Source: Opitutia bacterium | Lineage (GTDB): Bacteria > Verrucomicrobiota > Verrucomicrobiia > Opitutales > Opitutaceae | Length of the DNA: 64,000 nt | Direction of reading: 5' to 3' | NCBI GenBank assembly: GCA_016187945.1 | Contig: JACPIT010000006.1 | Span: forward strand, 124,001 to 188,000 | Shown here: piece after piece, positions 21,747 to 29,666 of the stretch | How the letters are laid out: each line of letters starts with the position of its first letter | How positions within the stretch are numbered: position 1 is the first letter of the stretch | The notes under the pieces: model-generated | The model's input: the letters and a program-made list of their open reading frames with translations, nothing else | Told to the model about the DNA's origin: nothing | The model's database searches: none | Position numbers and translations under genes: made by a program

Positions 21747-21900
21747 ACTCTACCCCTTTCGGCGTAAGCATCCAAACCAACCCCTGCGCATCCTCGCGCA
21801 AGCGCTGCACAGAGGCGCCGCGCGCTCGCGATTACCATGGGGAAAACCACGCCGCGTCGCGCGACTGACCTCGTCCGAGCGGCCTCCCGCCCTCCCCGTC

Positions 21901-23316
21901 ATGATCGCCTCCGCCCGACCGAAACCGTTTCTCCAGCCGGAGTATTGCAAGGGTTGCCTGCGCTGCGTCGACGCGTGCCCCAAGCACTGCATTTCCCCCG
22001 GCCACGAAATCAATCCCGCCACCGGCCTCATCCCGGTCGAGCTCGACCTCGAAGCCTGCAACGGCTGCTCGCTCTGCATGCAGGCCTGCCCCGAGCCGTT
22101 CGGCCTTCGCCCCGAGACCGAGCGCGGTCGCGAAAATCTCGCGGGCCGCGGCGACGACTTCGACCTGCAAGACCCCGCCAAACTCTTCGGCCCGAAACCG
22201 ATCACCGTCGAACCCGCGCGCGACGAGCCCGACGTCCGCATCGCGCTCCCCGCGTGCGAGCCGCTCGTGTTGAAAGGCAACTATGCCGCCGCGATCGGCG
22301 CACTGCTCGCCGGTTGCCGTCACGTCTTCGGTTACCCGATCACGCCATCCACCGAAGGCGCCGAGCTGATGGCGAAAATCCTCCCGAAACTCGACGGCGC
22401 GTTCGTGCAAGCCGTCTCCGAAACCGCCGCGGTGAACATGATGTATGGCGCCGGCGGCTCCGGCGTGCCGTGCATGACTTTCACCAGCGGTCCCGGTTTC
22501 TCGCTCATGCTCGAAGGCGTCAGCTACATGATCGGCGCGGAATTGCCCGGCGTGTTCGTCGACGTCATGCGCGGCGGCCCCGGCCTCGGCAATCTCGGCC
22601 CCGAGCAAGCCGACATCAAGCTCGCCTGCCGCGGCCTCGGCCACGGCAACACCCACGCCATCGTCCTCGCGCCGGGCACGCCGCAGGAGATGCTCGACCT
22701 CGCGATGGACGCCTTCGACCTCACGTTCCGCTATCGCCTCCCGGTCGTGATCCTCGGCGACGGTTACTTGGGCCAGATGACCGGCATCGTGCGCCTCCCG
22801 GAGTTCATGATTCGCCGCGGCCGTCCGTCGTGGGCCGTCTGCGGCGACCGCGGCCATCGCCACAATCTCATCACGTCGATCGACCTCCTCGAAACCGATC
22901 TCGAGCAACGCAACGAGCACCTGAATCGCAAATACGCCGCCATCGCCGCCGCCGAGCAGCGCGCCGATCTCTACCGTTGCGAAGACGCCAACGTCGTCGT
23001 CGTCGCCTGCAACACCCCCGCGCGCATGGCCAAGGGCGCCGTCGAAGTTGCGCGCGCCGAGGGCCTGAAGGTTGGCCTCTTCCGCCCGATCTCGCTGTGG
23101 CCGTTTCCGATCAGCGCGCTGGCCGATCTGCTCCCGCAGACGAAGCGCCTCGTCGTCGTCGAAGCCGGTCCCGGTCAACTCGAGGACGAGCTACGCCTCG
23201 CGCTCAGCCACGCCGGGTTCGCCACGCCGCGCATCGAGCACGTCCGCCGCCACGGCGGCGTCCTCCCCTCACAACGCGAAATCCTCAACCAACTGCTCGG
23301 CCAGCCCGCGACCTGA
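21901..23316 (+). CDS. 2-oxoacid:ferredoxin oxidoreductase, alpha subunit fused to a 2[4Fe-4S] ferredoxin domain
   Basis: 471 residues. Residues 16-26 (CKGCLRCVDAC) and 53-63 (CNGCSLCMQAC) are two [4Fe-4S] motifs. From ~100 on it is the pyrimidine-binding alpha subunit: GNYAAAIGALLAGCRHVFGYPITPSTEGAELM, TFTSGPGFSLMLEG, then the C-terminal domain II (LFRPISLWPFP). With the TPP subunit downstream it oxidatively decarboxylates a 2-oxo acid to acyl-CoA, reducing ferredoxin. The arrangement resembles Vor/Kor enzymes (branched-chain or 2-oxoglutarate); the substrate is not decided by sequence. Start ATG 21901. Confidence 0.9.
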   Translation: MIASARPKPFLQPEYCKGCLRCVDACPKHCISPGHEINPATGLIPVELDLEACNGCSLCMQACPEPFGLRPETERGRENLAGRGDDFDLQDPAKLFGPKPITVEPARDEPDVRIALPACEPLVLKGNYAAAIGALLAGCRHVFGYPITPSTEGAELMAKILPKLDGAFVQAVSETAAVNMMYGAGGSGVPCMTFTSGPGFSLMLEGVSYMIGAELPGVFVDVMRGGPGLGNLGPEQADIKLACRGLGHGNTHAIVLAPGTPQEMLDLAMDAFDLTFRYRLPVVILGDGYLGQMTGIVRLPEFMIRRGRPSWAVCGDRGHRHNLITSIDLLETDLEQRNEHLNRKYAAIAAAEQRADLYRCEDANVVVVACNTPARMAKGAVEVARAEGLKVGLFRPISLWPFPISALADLLPQTKRLVVVEAGPGQLEDELRLALSHAGFATPRIEHVRRHGGVLPSQREILNQLLGQPAT

Positions 23317-23320
23317 CTCG

Positions 23321-23342
23321 TTGGAGGGCGCCGCACCTCCAA
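23321..23342. repeat. GGAG-headed palindrome between the oxidoreductase genes
   Basis: TTGGAGG, a GC core, then CCTCCAA. GGAG is the second tetranucleotide head described for REP elements; the hairpin sits 5 bases after the alpha-subunit stop. Confidence 0.55.
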
Positions 23343-23392
23343 CTTCAACCTAAACCTCAAACTTCAACCGGCGCCCGCAGGGCGCTTCTCCC

Positions 23393-24826
23393 ATGAGCGG
23401 TGTCTTCTACGAAAAATTCGAGCGCCACGCCCACGGCGAAGGCCTCAAGGCCCACGTCACGCATTACTGCCCCGGCTGCGGCCACGGCGTCGTCCACCGC
23501 GACATCGCCGACCTCGTCAAGGAACTCGACGTGCAAGACCGCACGATCTTCATCTCGCCCGTCGGCTGCTCCGTGTTCGCCTACTACTATTTCGACACCG
23601 GCAACTCCCAGGCCGCGCACGGCCGCGCGCCCGCCGTCGCCCTCGGCCACAAACTCGCCGCCCCCGAGTCGCTCGTCATTTCCTACCAAGGCGACGGCGA
23701 CCTCGCCTCCATCGGCCTCGCCGAGACGATCTCCATCGCGCAAATGGGCCTGCCGCTGACCGTCGTCTTCATCAACAACGCGATCTATGGCATGACCGGC
23801 GGACAACTCGCACCCACCTCGCTCGTCGGCCAGAAAACCGCCACCAGCCCCGAAGGCCGCACGCGCGCCATGGGCCAGCCGCTGAAAATGGCCGAGCTCA
23901 TCGCACAGCTCGACGGTCCCATCTACGTCGAACGCGTCGCGCTCTACGACGCGAAGAACCGCGTCAAAGCCCGCCGCGCGATCAAGAAGGCCCTGCAAAA
24001 TCAGCTCGAAGGCCGCGGCTACTCGTTCATCGAAGTCCTCTCCGAGTGCCCCACGCACCTCAAACTCTCGCCCGTCGAAGCCGAGAAATGGGTGCAGGAA
24101 AACATGGAGCCCGTCTTCCCGCTCGGCGTGAAAAAAGACCTCAGCGCCACCACGCCGCCGTGGTTCAAAGGTCCGCATCCGTCTTTCGAACCTGAGTCCG
24201 TCCTCGGCCTCAGCGGCGCCGAGCCCGCGCTCGCCGAGCAACACCGCGCTGCCTGGCCCGCGCACTTCGCGAAACGCGACCTCTCGTTCAAATTCGCCGG
24301 CTCCGGCGGCGACGGCGCACAAACCGCCGCGCTGCTCCTCGTCCGCGCCGCCATCGAGCTCGGCTACGACGCCACGCACATCCCCGCCTACGGCCCCGAG
24401 TCGCGCGGCGGCACGAGCTACGCCGATGTCCACATCGCCGCCCACGAGGTGCTCAACCCCGCCGCCCCCGAGCCCGACGTGCTCATCGCCTTCAACGCCC
24501 CGAGCCTCACCAAATTCGCGCACACCGTCGTCCCCGGCGGCACGATCCTCTACGACAGCACCATCGTCACCGTCGCGCCCACCGACCTCCCGCCCGGCCG
24601 CAACGTCCTCGCGATCCCGTTCACCAAAATCGCCGCCGACCTCGGCAAGCCGATGGTGAAAAACGTCGTCGCGCTCGGCGCGTTGCAAGCCAGCACCCGC
24701 CTGCTCCCCGACAACGCGCTCATCGAAACCCTCGCGCACGTGCTCAAGGACAAGGCCGCCGTCCTCCCGCTCAACCAAGCCGCCTTCGCCGCCGGCCTCG
24801 CGGCGGCGACGCCGGTCACCGCATGA
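23393..24826 (+). CDS. 2-oxoacid:ferredoxin oxidoreductase, fused beta (TPP) and gamma subunits
   Basis: 477 residues. Residues ~1-240 are the TPP-binding beta subunit: HYCPGCGHGVVHR (25-37), SPVGCSVF, the TPP/Mg2+ motif YQGDGDLASIG and FINNAIYGMTGGQ. Residues ~300-477 are the gamma domain: KFAGSGGDGAQTAALLL and AYGPESRGGTSYADVHI. A fused beta-gamma chain next to a ferredoxin-alpha chain gives a complete enzyme from two genes. The gap of 76 bases to the alpha gene holds one palindrome. Together with the acyl-CoA synthetase downstream it would form a 2-oxo acid to ATP route. Confidence 0.92.
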   Translation: MSGVFYEKFERHAHGEGLKAHVTHYCPGCGHGVVHRDIADLVKELDVQDRTIFISPVGCSVFAYYYFDTGNSQAAHGRAPAVALGHKLAAPESLVISYQGDGDLASIGLAETISIAQMGLPLTVVFINNAIYGMTGGQLAPTSLVGQKTATSPEGRTRAMGQPLKMAELIAQLDGPIYVERVALYDAKNRVKARRAIKKALQNQLEGRGYSFIEVLSECPTHLKLSPVEAEKWVQENMEPVFPLGVKKDLSATTPPWFKGPHPSFEPESVLGLSGAEPALAEQHRAAWPAHFAKRDLSFKFAGSGGDGAQTAALLLVRAAIELGYDATHIPAYGPESRGGTSYADVHIAAHEVLNPAAPEPDVLIAFNAPSLTKFAHTVVPGGTILYDSTIVTVAPTDLPPGRNVLAIPFTKIAADLGKPMVKNVVALGALQASTRLLPDNALIETLAHVLKDKAAVLPLNQAAFAAGLAAATPVTA

Positions 24827-24830
24827 CCAA

Positions 24831-24925
24831 TCTTTCTCTCTCCTCTTTCTCTTAGTCTTTCTCCCCGTCCGTCCGATCGCGTCGCGCAGCCGCGCCGAGA
24901 GAAAGAGAAAGACTAAGAGAAAGAC
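24831..24925. repeat. Long inverted polypyrimidine/polypurine repeat
   Basis: 24831-24864 is CTTTCTC-rich with a CTTAGTC centre; 24896-24925 is its GAAAGAG/GACTAAG complement. About 20 bases match exactly. It lies between the oxidoreductase and acyl-CoA synthetase genes and could fold as a stable hairpin in the transcript. Confidence 0.7.
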
Positions 24926-24950
24926 AAAAGAAACGACCCCGCCTCCTCCG

Positions 24951-27359
24951 TTGAATCGCGCGCCGCAAAACCCCGCGCCCCCCGCCGCCTCGGTAGGGCG
25001 AGTCGTCCCCGACGAGCCGTCTTCCGCTGCGGCCGCAACCCACGGCTCGTCGGGACGACTCGCCCTACCTTCCGCCTTCGTCTGCGAATCCGCCGCCTAC
25101 GAGCTCCTCACGCGCGCCGGCCTCCACCCTCCGCGCCACGCCGCGCTCGACTCCGTGGGCCAGCGCGCTTGCGCGCGCCTCTTCGCGCCCGGCGACCCCA
25201 TCGTCCTAAAAGGCCTCGGCGACGAACTCTGGCACAAATCCGAACTCGGCTGCGTGCGCTTCCTGCCCTTCGACTCCGCGCGTCTCACCTCCGAAGCCGC
25301 CGCCATGCGCGCACGCGTCGAAACGCACGGCCACGCGTGGATCGCCGCGCTCGCCTGCGAACGCATCGCGATTCAGCGCCAGCGCGACCTTCCGTCCGAA
25401 GCCTTCGTCTCGCTCTCGCGCACCGACGCCGGCTGGGTCGTGCTCTGCGGCTTCGGCGGCCTGCAAGCCAACGCCCTCGCCGAACTCGCCCCGCCCTGCC
25501 GCTGGCCAATCGACGTCGTCACCCCCGAGCAAGCGCTCACCGATTTCAGCGCCCACCTGCTCGGCCGCGCCTGGCTCGGCGATCTCCGCGACACGCACCC
25601 GCTCACGACCGGCGAAGACCTGCGCGCGTTCTTCGCCTCGCTCTGGCAACTCGCCGCGCTCGCCGAAGCGGAAGGCCTCGCGTTGCTCGAGCTGAATCCC
25701 GTCGCGCTCGACCCGACCGGCACGCCGCGCCCGCTCGACGCCGTGGGCCAGCGCGCTTGCGCGCGCTCCCCCGAACGCCACGCGCCTCCGGCCGACTTCC
25801 TCGCCGCACTCCGCACCCCGCGCCGCATCGCGCTGGCCGGCGTCTCCGCGCAAGAAGGCGGCGTCGGCCGCACGATCCTCGACAATCTCCGCCGCTACGC
25901 GCTCCCGCCCGGGGATCTGATCCTCGTCAAGAAGCTCGCCCCAGACGATGGAGGGCGGCGCTCCATCGCCGCCGAGACCAGGTGGCCCGCGACCTCCGGG
26001 CGCGGGTCGGAGCAGGACCGACCGTCGTCCGCAATCACCCGCCCTCGGAGAGGCCGGGCCACCGAAGACGAAACGCTCACGCGTTCCGCTACGCCCCAAA
26101 CAGAATTCCTCGGCCTCCCCTGTATCCCCGACGTCGCTCCGCTGCGCGACGCGCCCGTCGATCTCCTGATCCTCGCGCTCCCCGCGCCCGCCGCCGCGGC
26201 GACGCTCGAAGCCCTCATCGCGCAAGGCGAGGGCGCCAGCTGCGTCGCGCTCGTCGCCGGCGGCATCGGCGACGGTGCCGACACGACCGGTCTCGGCGCG
26301 CGCCTCTCGACGCTCCTCCGCGAAACGCGCGCCGCCGGCCGCTGGACGCCCGCCGTGCTCGGCCCGAATTTTCTCGGCCACTGGTCGCCCGCGCTCGACC
26401 TCGACAGCTCGTTCATCCCGACTGAAAAACTCGCTGCGCCCGCGCGCACCGGCGGCGAGTTGACGCTGCTCAGCCAAAGCGGCGCGTTCCTCCTCTGCCG
26501 CCGCTCGCGCCAGCCGCAACTCCGCTTCGGCCTCGGCATCGCGCTCGGCAACCAGATGGACGTCGCGATGTGCGACGTGCTCGCCGCCCTCGCGAGCGAA
26601 GAACACCCCGGCCCGGTCGCGTGCTACGTCGAAGGCTTCGGCCCCGGACAACTCGCGCCGTTCGCGCAGGCCGCGCGCGAACTCGCCTCGCGTGGCGCGC
26701 GCGTCCTGTTGCACCGCGCCGGCCGCACCGAGGCCGGACAGGCCGCCGCCGCGAGCCACACCGGCGCGATGGCCGGCGACCTCGCGCTCGAGCGCGAGCT
26801 GCTCGAACGCAGCGGCGTGCGCTTCACCGGTTCGATCGCCGAATTCGACGCCGCGCTCGCCTGGCTCGGCGCTTACCCGCGCCTCACTAAAGGCCCCGTG
26901 GCGCTGCTCACCAACGCCGGCTTCGAGAGCGTAAACGGCTCCGATCTTTTCGGCCGCGATCTTCCCGCCGCGACGCTCGACGCGAACGCCACCGCGACGC
27001 TCGCGGCCGCGCTCGCCGCGAAAAACCTTGGCGGACTCGTCAGTCCTCGACTGCCCCTCGACCTACCCCCCATGGCCGACGAGTCCGCTTTCCTTTCCAC
27101 CGCAGAAATCCTGCTGCGGGAGAGCGCCGTGCTGGTGGTCGGGCTCGTGCCGTTCACGCGCCAGCTCGCGACCGCGCCCGATCCCGCGCGGGAATTCGCG
27201 CGCCGCCTCGCCGCCCTCGCGCGCAACGCCGGCAAACCGCTCGCCGTGGCCGTCGATGCCGGGCCGGCCTACGAAGAATATCGCGCGGCCTTCGCCGCGG
27301 AAGGCGTGCCGACCTTCGACCGCGTCGAGAACGCGCTGCTGGGACTGCGGGTGTTGTAA
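24951..27359 (+). CDS. ADP-forming acyl-CoA synthetase (beta-alpha fusion) carrying in-frame repeat insertions
   Basis: 802 residues from TTG 24951; no ATG or GTG start lies before the conserved region. Residues ~42-275 are the ATP-grasp (beta) part (KGLGDELWHKSELG, LLELNPVAL). ~280-802 are the CoA-binding and ligase (alpha) parts, with ALAGVSAQEGGVGRTILDNL, LGPNFLG, LLSQSGAF and the phosphohistidine His603 in AASHTGAMAGD. The enzyme turns acyl-CoA, ADP and Pi into acid, CoA and ATP. Four blocks look foreign: residues ~15-40, 69-76, 265-272 and 333-383 are encoded by palindromic repeats also seen in intergenic DNA. The frame stays open through all of them. It probably uses acyl-CoA made by the oxidoreductase upstream. 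Confidence 0.88.
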   Translation: MNRAPQNPAPPAASVGRVVPDEPSSAAAATHGSSGRLALPSAFVCESAAYELLTRAGLHPPRHAALDSVGQRACARLFAPGDPIVLKGLGDELWHKSELGCVRFLPFDSARLTSEAAAMRARVETHGHAWIAALACERIAIQRQRDLPSEAFVSLSRTDAGWVVLCGFGGLQANALAELAPPCRWPIDVVTPEQALTDFSAHLLGRAWLGDLRDTHPLTTGEDLRAFFASLWQLAALAEAEGLALLELNPVALDPTGTPRPLDAVGQRACARSPERHAPPADFLAALRTPRRIALAGVSAQEGGVGRTILDNLRRYALPPGDLILVKKLAPDDGGRRSIAAETRWPATSGRGSEQDRPSSAITRPRRGRATEDETLTRSATPQTEFLGLPCIPDVAPLRDAPVDLLILALPAPAAAATLEALIAQGEGASCVALVAGGIGDGADTTGLGARLSTLLRETRAAGRWTPAVLGPNFLGHWSPALDLDSSFIPTEKLAAPARTGGELTLLSQSGAFLLCRRSRQPQLRFGLGIALGNQMDVAMCDVLAALASEEHPGPVACYVEGFGPGQLAPFAQAARELASRGARVLLHRAGRTEAGQAAAASHTGAMAGDLALERELLERSGVRFTGSIAEFDAALAWLGAYPRLTKGPVALLTNAGFESVNGSDLFGRDLPAATLDANATATLAAALAAKNLGGLVSPRLPLDLPPMADESAFLSTAEILLRESAVLVVGLVPFTRQLATAPDPAREFARRLAALARNAGKPLAVAVDAGPAYEEYRAAFAAEGVPTFDRVENALLGLRVL
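24993..25068. repeat. REPIN-like element inside the acyl-CoA synthetase frame
   Basis: GTAGGGCGAGTCG...CGACTCGCCCTAC, same family as 9521-9573 and 61932-62004. It is translated near the N-terminus if the TTG start at 24951 is right. Confidence 0.75.
25147..25177. repeat. GGCCAGCGCGCTTGCGCGCG unit, copy 1 (in frame)
   Basis: Encodes LDSVGQRACAR. All but two of its bases are repeated at 25735-25765, in the same frame. Related units lie in intergenic DNA at 29530-29588 and 31377-31431. Confidence 0.75.
25735..25765. repeat. GGCCAGCGCGCTTGCGCGCG unit, copy 2 (in frame)
   Basis: Encodes LDAVGQRACAR at the junction between the ATP-grasp and CoA-binding domains. Confidence 0.75.
25947..26100. repeat. 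Composite palindromic insert (in frame)
   Basis: Opens with GATGGAG...CTCCATC (25947-25967), followed by GGTGGCCCG (25981) pairing with CGGGCCACC (26055-26063). It encodes ~51 Arg/Ser/Thr-rich residues that interrupt the CoA-binding domain between LVKKLAPDD and EFLGLPCIPD. Confidence 0.65.
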
Positions 27360-27377
27360 CCGAGGGTTCGCTTGTTT

Positions 27378-27451
27378 GTAGCAGCCGACGTAAGGAGGCT
27401 GAGTGCACTCGCGACGCAGGCCCAAGCCAGCCTCCTTACGTCGGCTGCTAC
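27378..27451. repeat. Perfect 23-bp inverted repeat (GTAGCAGCCGACG family)
   Basis: Arms 27378-27400 and 27429-27451, starting GTAGCAGCC and ending GGCTGCTAC. It lies between the converging acyl-CoA synthetase and pgl genes. There is no T-run, so it is not a classical terminator. A further arm of this family is at 28455-28482. Confidence 0.8.
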
Positions 27452-27466
27452 GAGGCAAGCGCGCGC

Positions 27467-28210
27467 TTACTCCGCCAGAAACTTCGCCGCCGCCGCTTCG
27501 TCGACAAGCCAAACGACTTTGTCGCGCAGGTTCTTCATCACCTGCGCGGGAATTCTCTTCGGATCGTAGTCGCCCGCGAGCACGCGGTGCAGCATCTCGG
27601 CCTTGCTCGCGCCGAGCACCATCACGACGACGAGACCGCACGCCTTCAACCCGCTCGGCGTGAGCGTGAGCCGCCAGCCTTTTTCCGGCACGTCGATCGC
27701 CGCAAAAAAACTGCCGCCGTCGTCGCGCAGCAGCGGGCTGCCGGGAAACAGCGAGAGCGTGTGACCATCCTCGCCCATGCCTGCGAAGCACACGTCGAAC
27801 GTGCGGTCGCGGCCGAACCACGGCGCGTTCAGGCGACCGAACTCCACCGCCGCCATACCGGGCGCGATGTTCGTCGACCACGGGTGCTTGCGATCGGCCG
27901 GGATGGCGAGCGGCTTCAGCAGCAGGCGGTCGGCGTTGCCGAAATTGCTCTCGTAGGAATCCGGCCGCACATAGCGCTCGTCGCTCACGAACCAGTGCGC
28001 CGTCGCGAGCGTCGTCGGCGAGAGCGCGTCCTTCGCGACGCACCATTGATAAAATTCCTTCGGCGTCGATCCGCCGGTGAGGGCCCAGGTGAAATGTTTC
28101 CGCGGCGGGAGCTGGCCGCGCTGGCCTTCCGCGACGAACACCGCCGTGCGGAAGCAATCTTCCTTCGAGCCGATGAACACCCGACCGTAGCTGGAGCTGA
28201 GTTCCTTCAT
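27467..28210 (-). CDS. pgl: 6-phosphogluconolactonase
   Basis: 247 residues, usual size. Hydrolyses 6-phosphogluconolactone in the oxidative pentose phosphate pathway. Motifs: TWALTGGSTPKEFYQ (substrate phosphate), FVSDERYVRPDSYESNFG, and CFAGMGEDGHTLSLFPGS with the catalytic histidine. The start at 28210 begins directly next to a GC hairpin. opcA and zwf follow upstream on the same strand, giving zwf-opcA-pgl order of transcription. Confidence 0.94.
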   Translation of the reverse strand: MKELSSSYGRVFIGSKEDCFRTAVFVAEGQRGQLPPRKHFTWALTGGSTPKEFYQWCVAKDALSPTTLATAHWFVSDERYVRPDSYESNFGNADRLLLKPLAIPADRKHPWSTNIAPGMAAVEFGRLNAPWFGRDRTFDVCFAGMGEDGHTLSLFPGSPLLRDDGGSFFAAIDVPEKGWRLTLTPSGLKACGLVVVMVLGASKAEMLHRVLAGDYDPKRIPAQVMKNLRDKVVWLVDEAAAAKFLAE

Positions 28211-28537
28211 CCCGCGCTCATGGAGCGCGGGAAAGGGACAAGTGCCAAGGCGCAAGTTCCAAGACCGCCGCGGCCGACGGACGATGGTTGCGGCGGGAGG
28301 GGCTTCACGCCCCGACGGTGAACGCCGACGGCGGACGAGATTCACGAGCGAAGAACCGCGACCCTCGTCCTGTGATGGGAGCCGGTCCGAGAGTCGCGTG
28401 TTGCGGTCGCTTCGTCGGCCCAGCGTCGGGGCGCCCCCCGCCCACCAGCCTGCCTCTACAGCCTCCTCACGTCGGCTGCTACGGCTCTTGTCACTTGTCA
28501 CTTGCCCCTTCCACGCCGCGCCTTCGCGCGGCGTGGC
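28211..28537. repeat. Mirrored composite repeat filling the pgl-opcA gap
   Basis: A 327-base stretch without a gene. Outer ends are GC hairpins: 28211-28231 (CCCGCGCTC/GAGCGCGGG) touching the pgl start codon, and 28511-28536 (CCACGCCGCG/CGCGGCGTGG) one base from the opcA stop. Inside each comes a heptad array: CAAG plus three bases at 28239-28266, and CTTG plus three bases at 28487-28507. The centre holds further hairpins, including a GTAGCAGCCGACG-family arm. Confidence 0.75.
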
Positions 28538-29503
28538 TCAGTGAAACATCGCCTCGCTCAGCGCTTCCGCCGGGTCGAGCAGGCGGGCGTTGGCGGTGAG
28601 CGTCGTGCGGCCGTGGCCGAGGTCGCCTTCGAATTCGGCGGTGCGGCCGTTCAGGTCGGCCGACCACACGAAGGTCTTCTTCGGGTCGCGATAGTTGAAC
28701 GCGATATCGAAGCAGCCTTTGCACTCCTTCGGCACGATGCCGAAATCGATGCCGCTCTCCGGATCGGCGCCGCAGCGCAGCAGGCCTTTTTTCAGCCAGC
28801 TGATCATGGCGGCGGCCTCGGCGTTCAGGTCGTCGCGATGCGTGATCTTCACGGCGCGCAGGCCGTCGACGATGTCCGCCGGCGCGTAGCGGCTGAGGAA
28901 TTGCCCGATCGTCTGCCGCAGCGGACGCGTGCGCGTGTAGGCGAGATCGCGCACGGCCGAGGGATTCGGCCACGGAAACGAGAACGCGTCGTGCGGCACC
29001 AGCGCGCTGTCGAACAGCACGCGGCGCGAGCGCGTCAGCAGGTAGTCGTAAGCGGCGAGCCGGTTGTTCGACGCGAAGCGGTGCGCCCAGTAGTAGAGCG
29101 GCAGGTCGGTGGAGAGGCACACCGACACCTGGTTCTGCAGGAAGTCGTGCGTGCCGAGCGGATACGCGAGCAACACGAACTCGCAGCAGCGCGTGTCCTT
29201 GCCGGATTTGCCGAGGAAACACTCGCCGTAGATTTTCGCGCGGAAAAGCTTCTCGGCGGCGGGATCGGACTCGGGACAGAGCACGACGACGCGGCACGGA
29301 TAGCGCTTCGCGAACTCGACCGTCGTGCGGAACTGCTGCTCGGCGTCGTCCGGCGTCGTGTTGAGTCCGAGGTGCAGCACGAGGTTGAGCTGCATCGCGC
29401 GACTCTCCTTCGCCGGCGTGTCGGCCCAGAGTTTTTTGAAGCCGGCGTTGATCCCGCCGACGGGCACCTCGATACCGGGGAGGGCGTTGAAGAGGGCATG
29501 CAT
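28538..29503 (-). CDS. opcA: Glucose-6-phosphate dehydrogenase assembly protein OpcA-like
   Basis: 321 residues. OpcA-type proteins activate or assemble glucose-6-phosphate dehydrogenase in cyanobacteria and actinobacteria. The call rests on overall pattern (RVVVLCPESD, SVCLSTDLPLYYWAHRF, then SRRVLFDSALVP) and on its place between zwf and pgl. A C-terminal segment has CGADPESGIDFG and KECKGCFDIAF with several Cys, which might form a redox switch (inference). The start at 29503 gives MHALFNALPGIEVPVGGIN. Confidence 0.82.
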   Translation of the reverse strand: MHALFNALPGIEVPVGGINAGFKKLWADTPAKESRAMQLNLVLHLGLNTTPDDAEQQFRTTVEFAKRYPCRVVVLCPESDPAAEKLFRAKIYGECFLGKSGKDTRCCEFVLLAYPLGTHDFLQNQVSVCLSTDLPLYYWAHRFASNNRLAAYDYLLTRSRRVLFDSALVPHDAFSFPWPNPSAVRDLAYTRTRPLRQTIGQFLSRYAPADIVDGLRAVKITHRDDLNAEAAAMISWLKKGLLRCGADPESGIDFGIVPKECKGCFDIAFNYRDPKKTFVWSADLNGRTAEFEGDLGHGRTTLTANARLLDPAEALSEAMFH

Positions 29504-29529
29504 CAGCGGGAGGGAGCAGAAGCCGTCCC

Positions 29530-29588
29530 GTAGGCCAGCGCGCTTGCGCGCGCAAGAACGTCATTCGGCGCGCGCAAGCGCGCTGACC
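29530..29588. repeat. REPIN-like pair (GTAGGCCAGCGCGCTTGC family)
   Basis: Left arm GTAGGCCAGCGCGCTTGCG, right arm ends CGCAAGCGCGCTG. Intergenic relative of the two in-frame units in the acyl-CoA synthetase gene. Confidence 0.75.
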
Positions 29589-29616
29589 CTCCGGGGGAAA
29601 ATTTTTCGACACTCAT

Positions 29617-29666
29617 CTTGTTACTTGGTCCTTGTCCCTTGTTACTTGCCGGCGCGGCGCGCCGGC
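29617..29666. repeat. CTTG heptad array plus GC hairpin after the zwf stop
   Basis: CTTGTTA, CTTGGTC, CTTGTCC, CTTGTTA, CTTGCCG in strict seven-base register (29617-29651), overlapping a GCCGGCGC/GCGCCGGC hairpin (29648-29666) that ends exactly at the zwf stop codon. Confidence 0.8.

Noticed and set aside
21619-21900. Guanidine riboswitch upstream of sugE
   Set aside because: The region is a CCAAAC inverted repeat and lacks the conserved ykkC-type motifs.
27378-27451. The 23-bp inverted repeat as a bidirectional terminator
   Set aside because: It lies between convergent genes and is a strong hairpin, but has no T-run on either strand and matches the GTAG repeat pattern seen in non-terminator positions.
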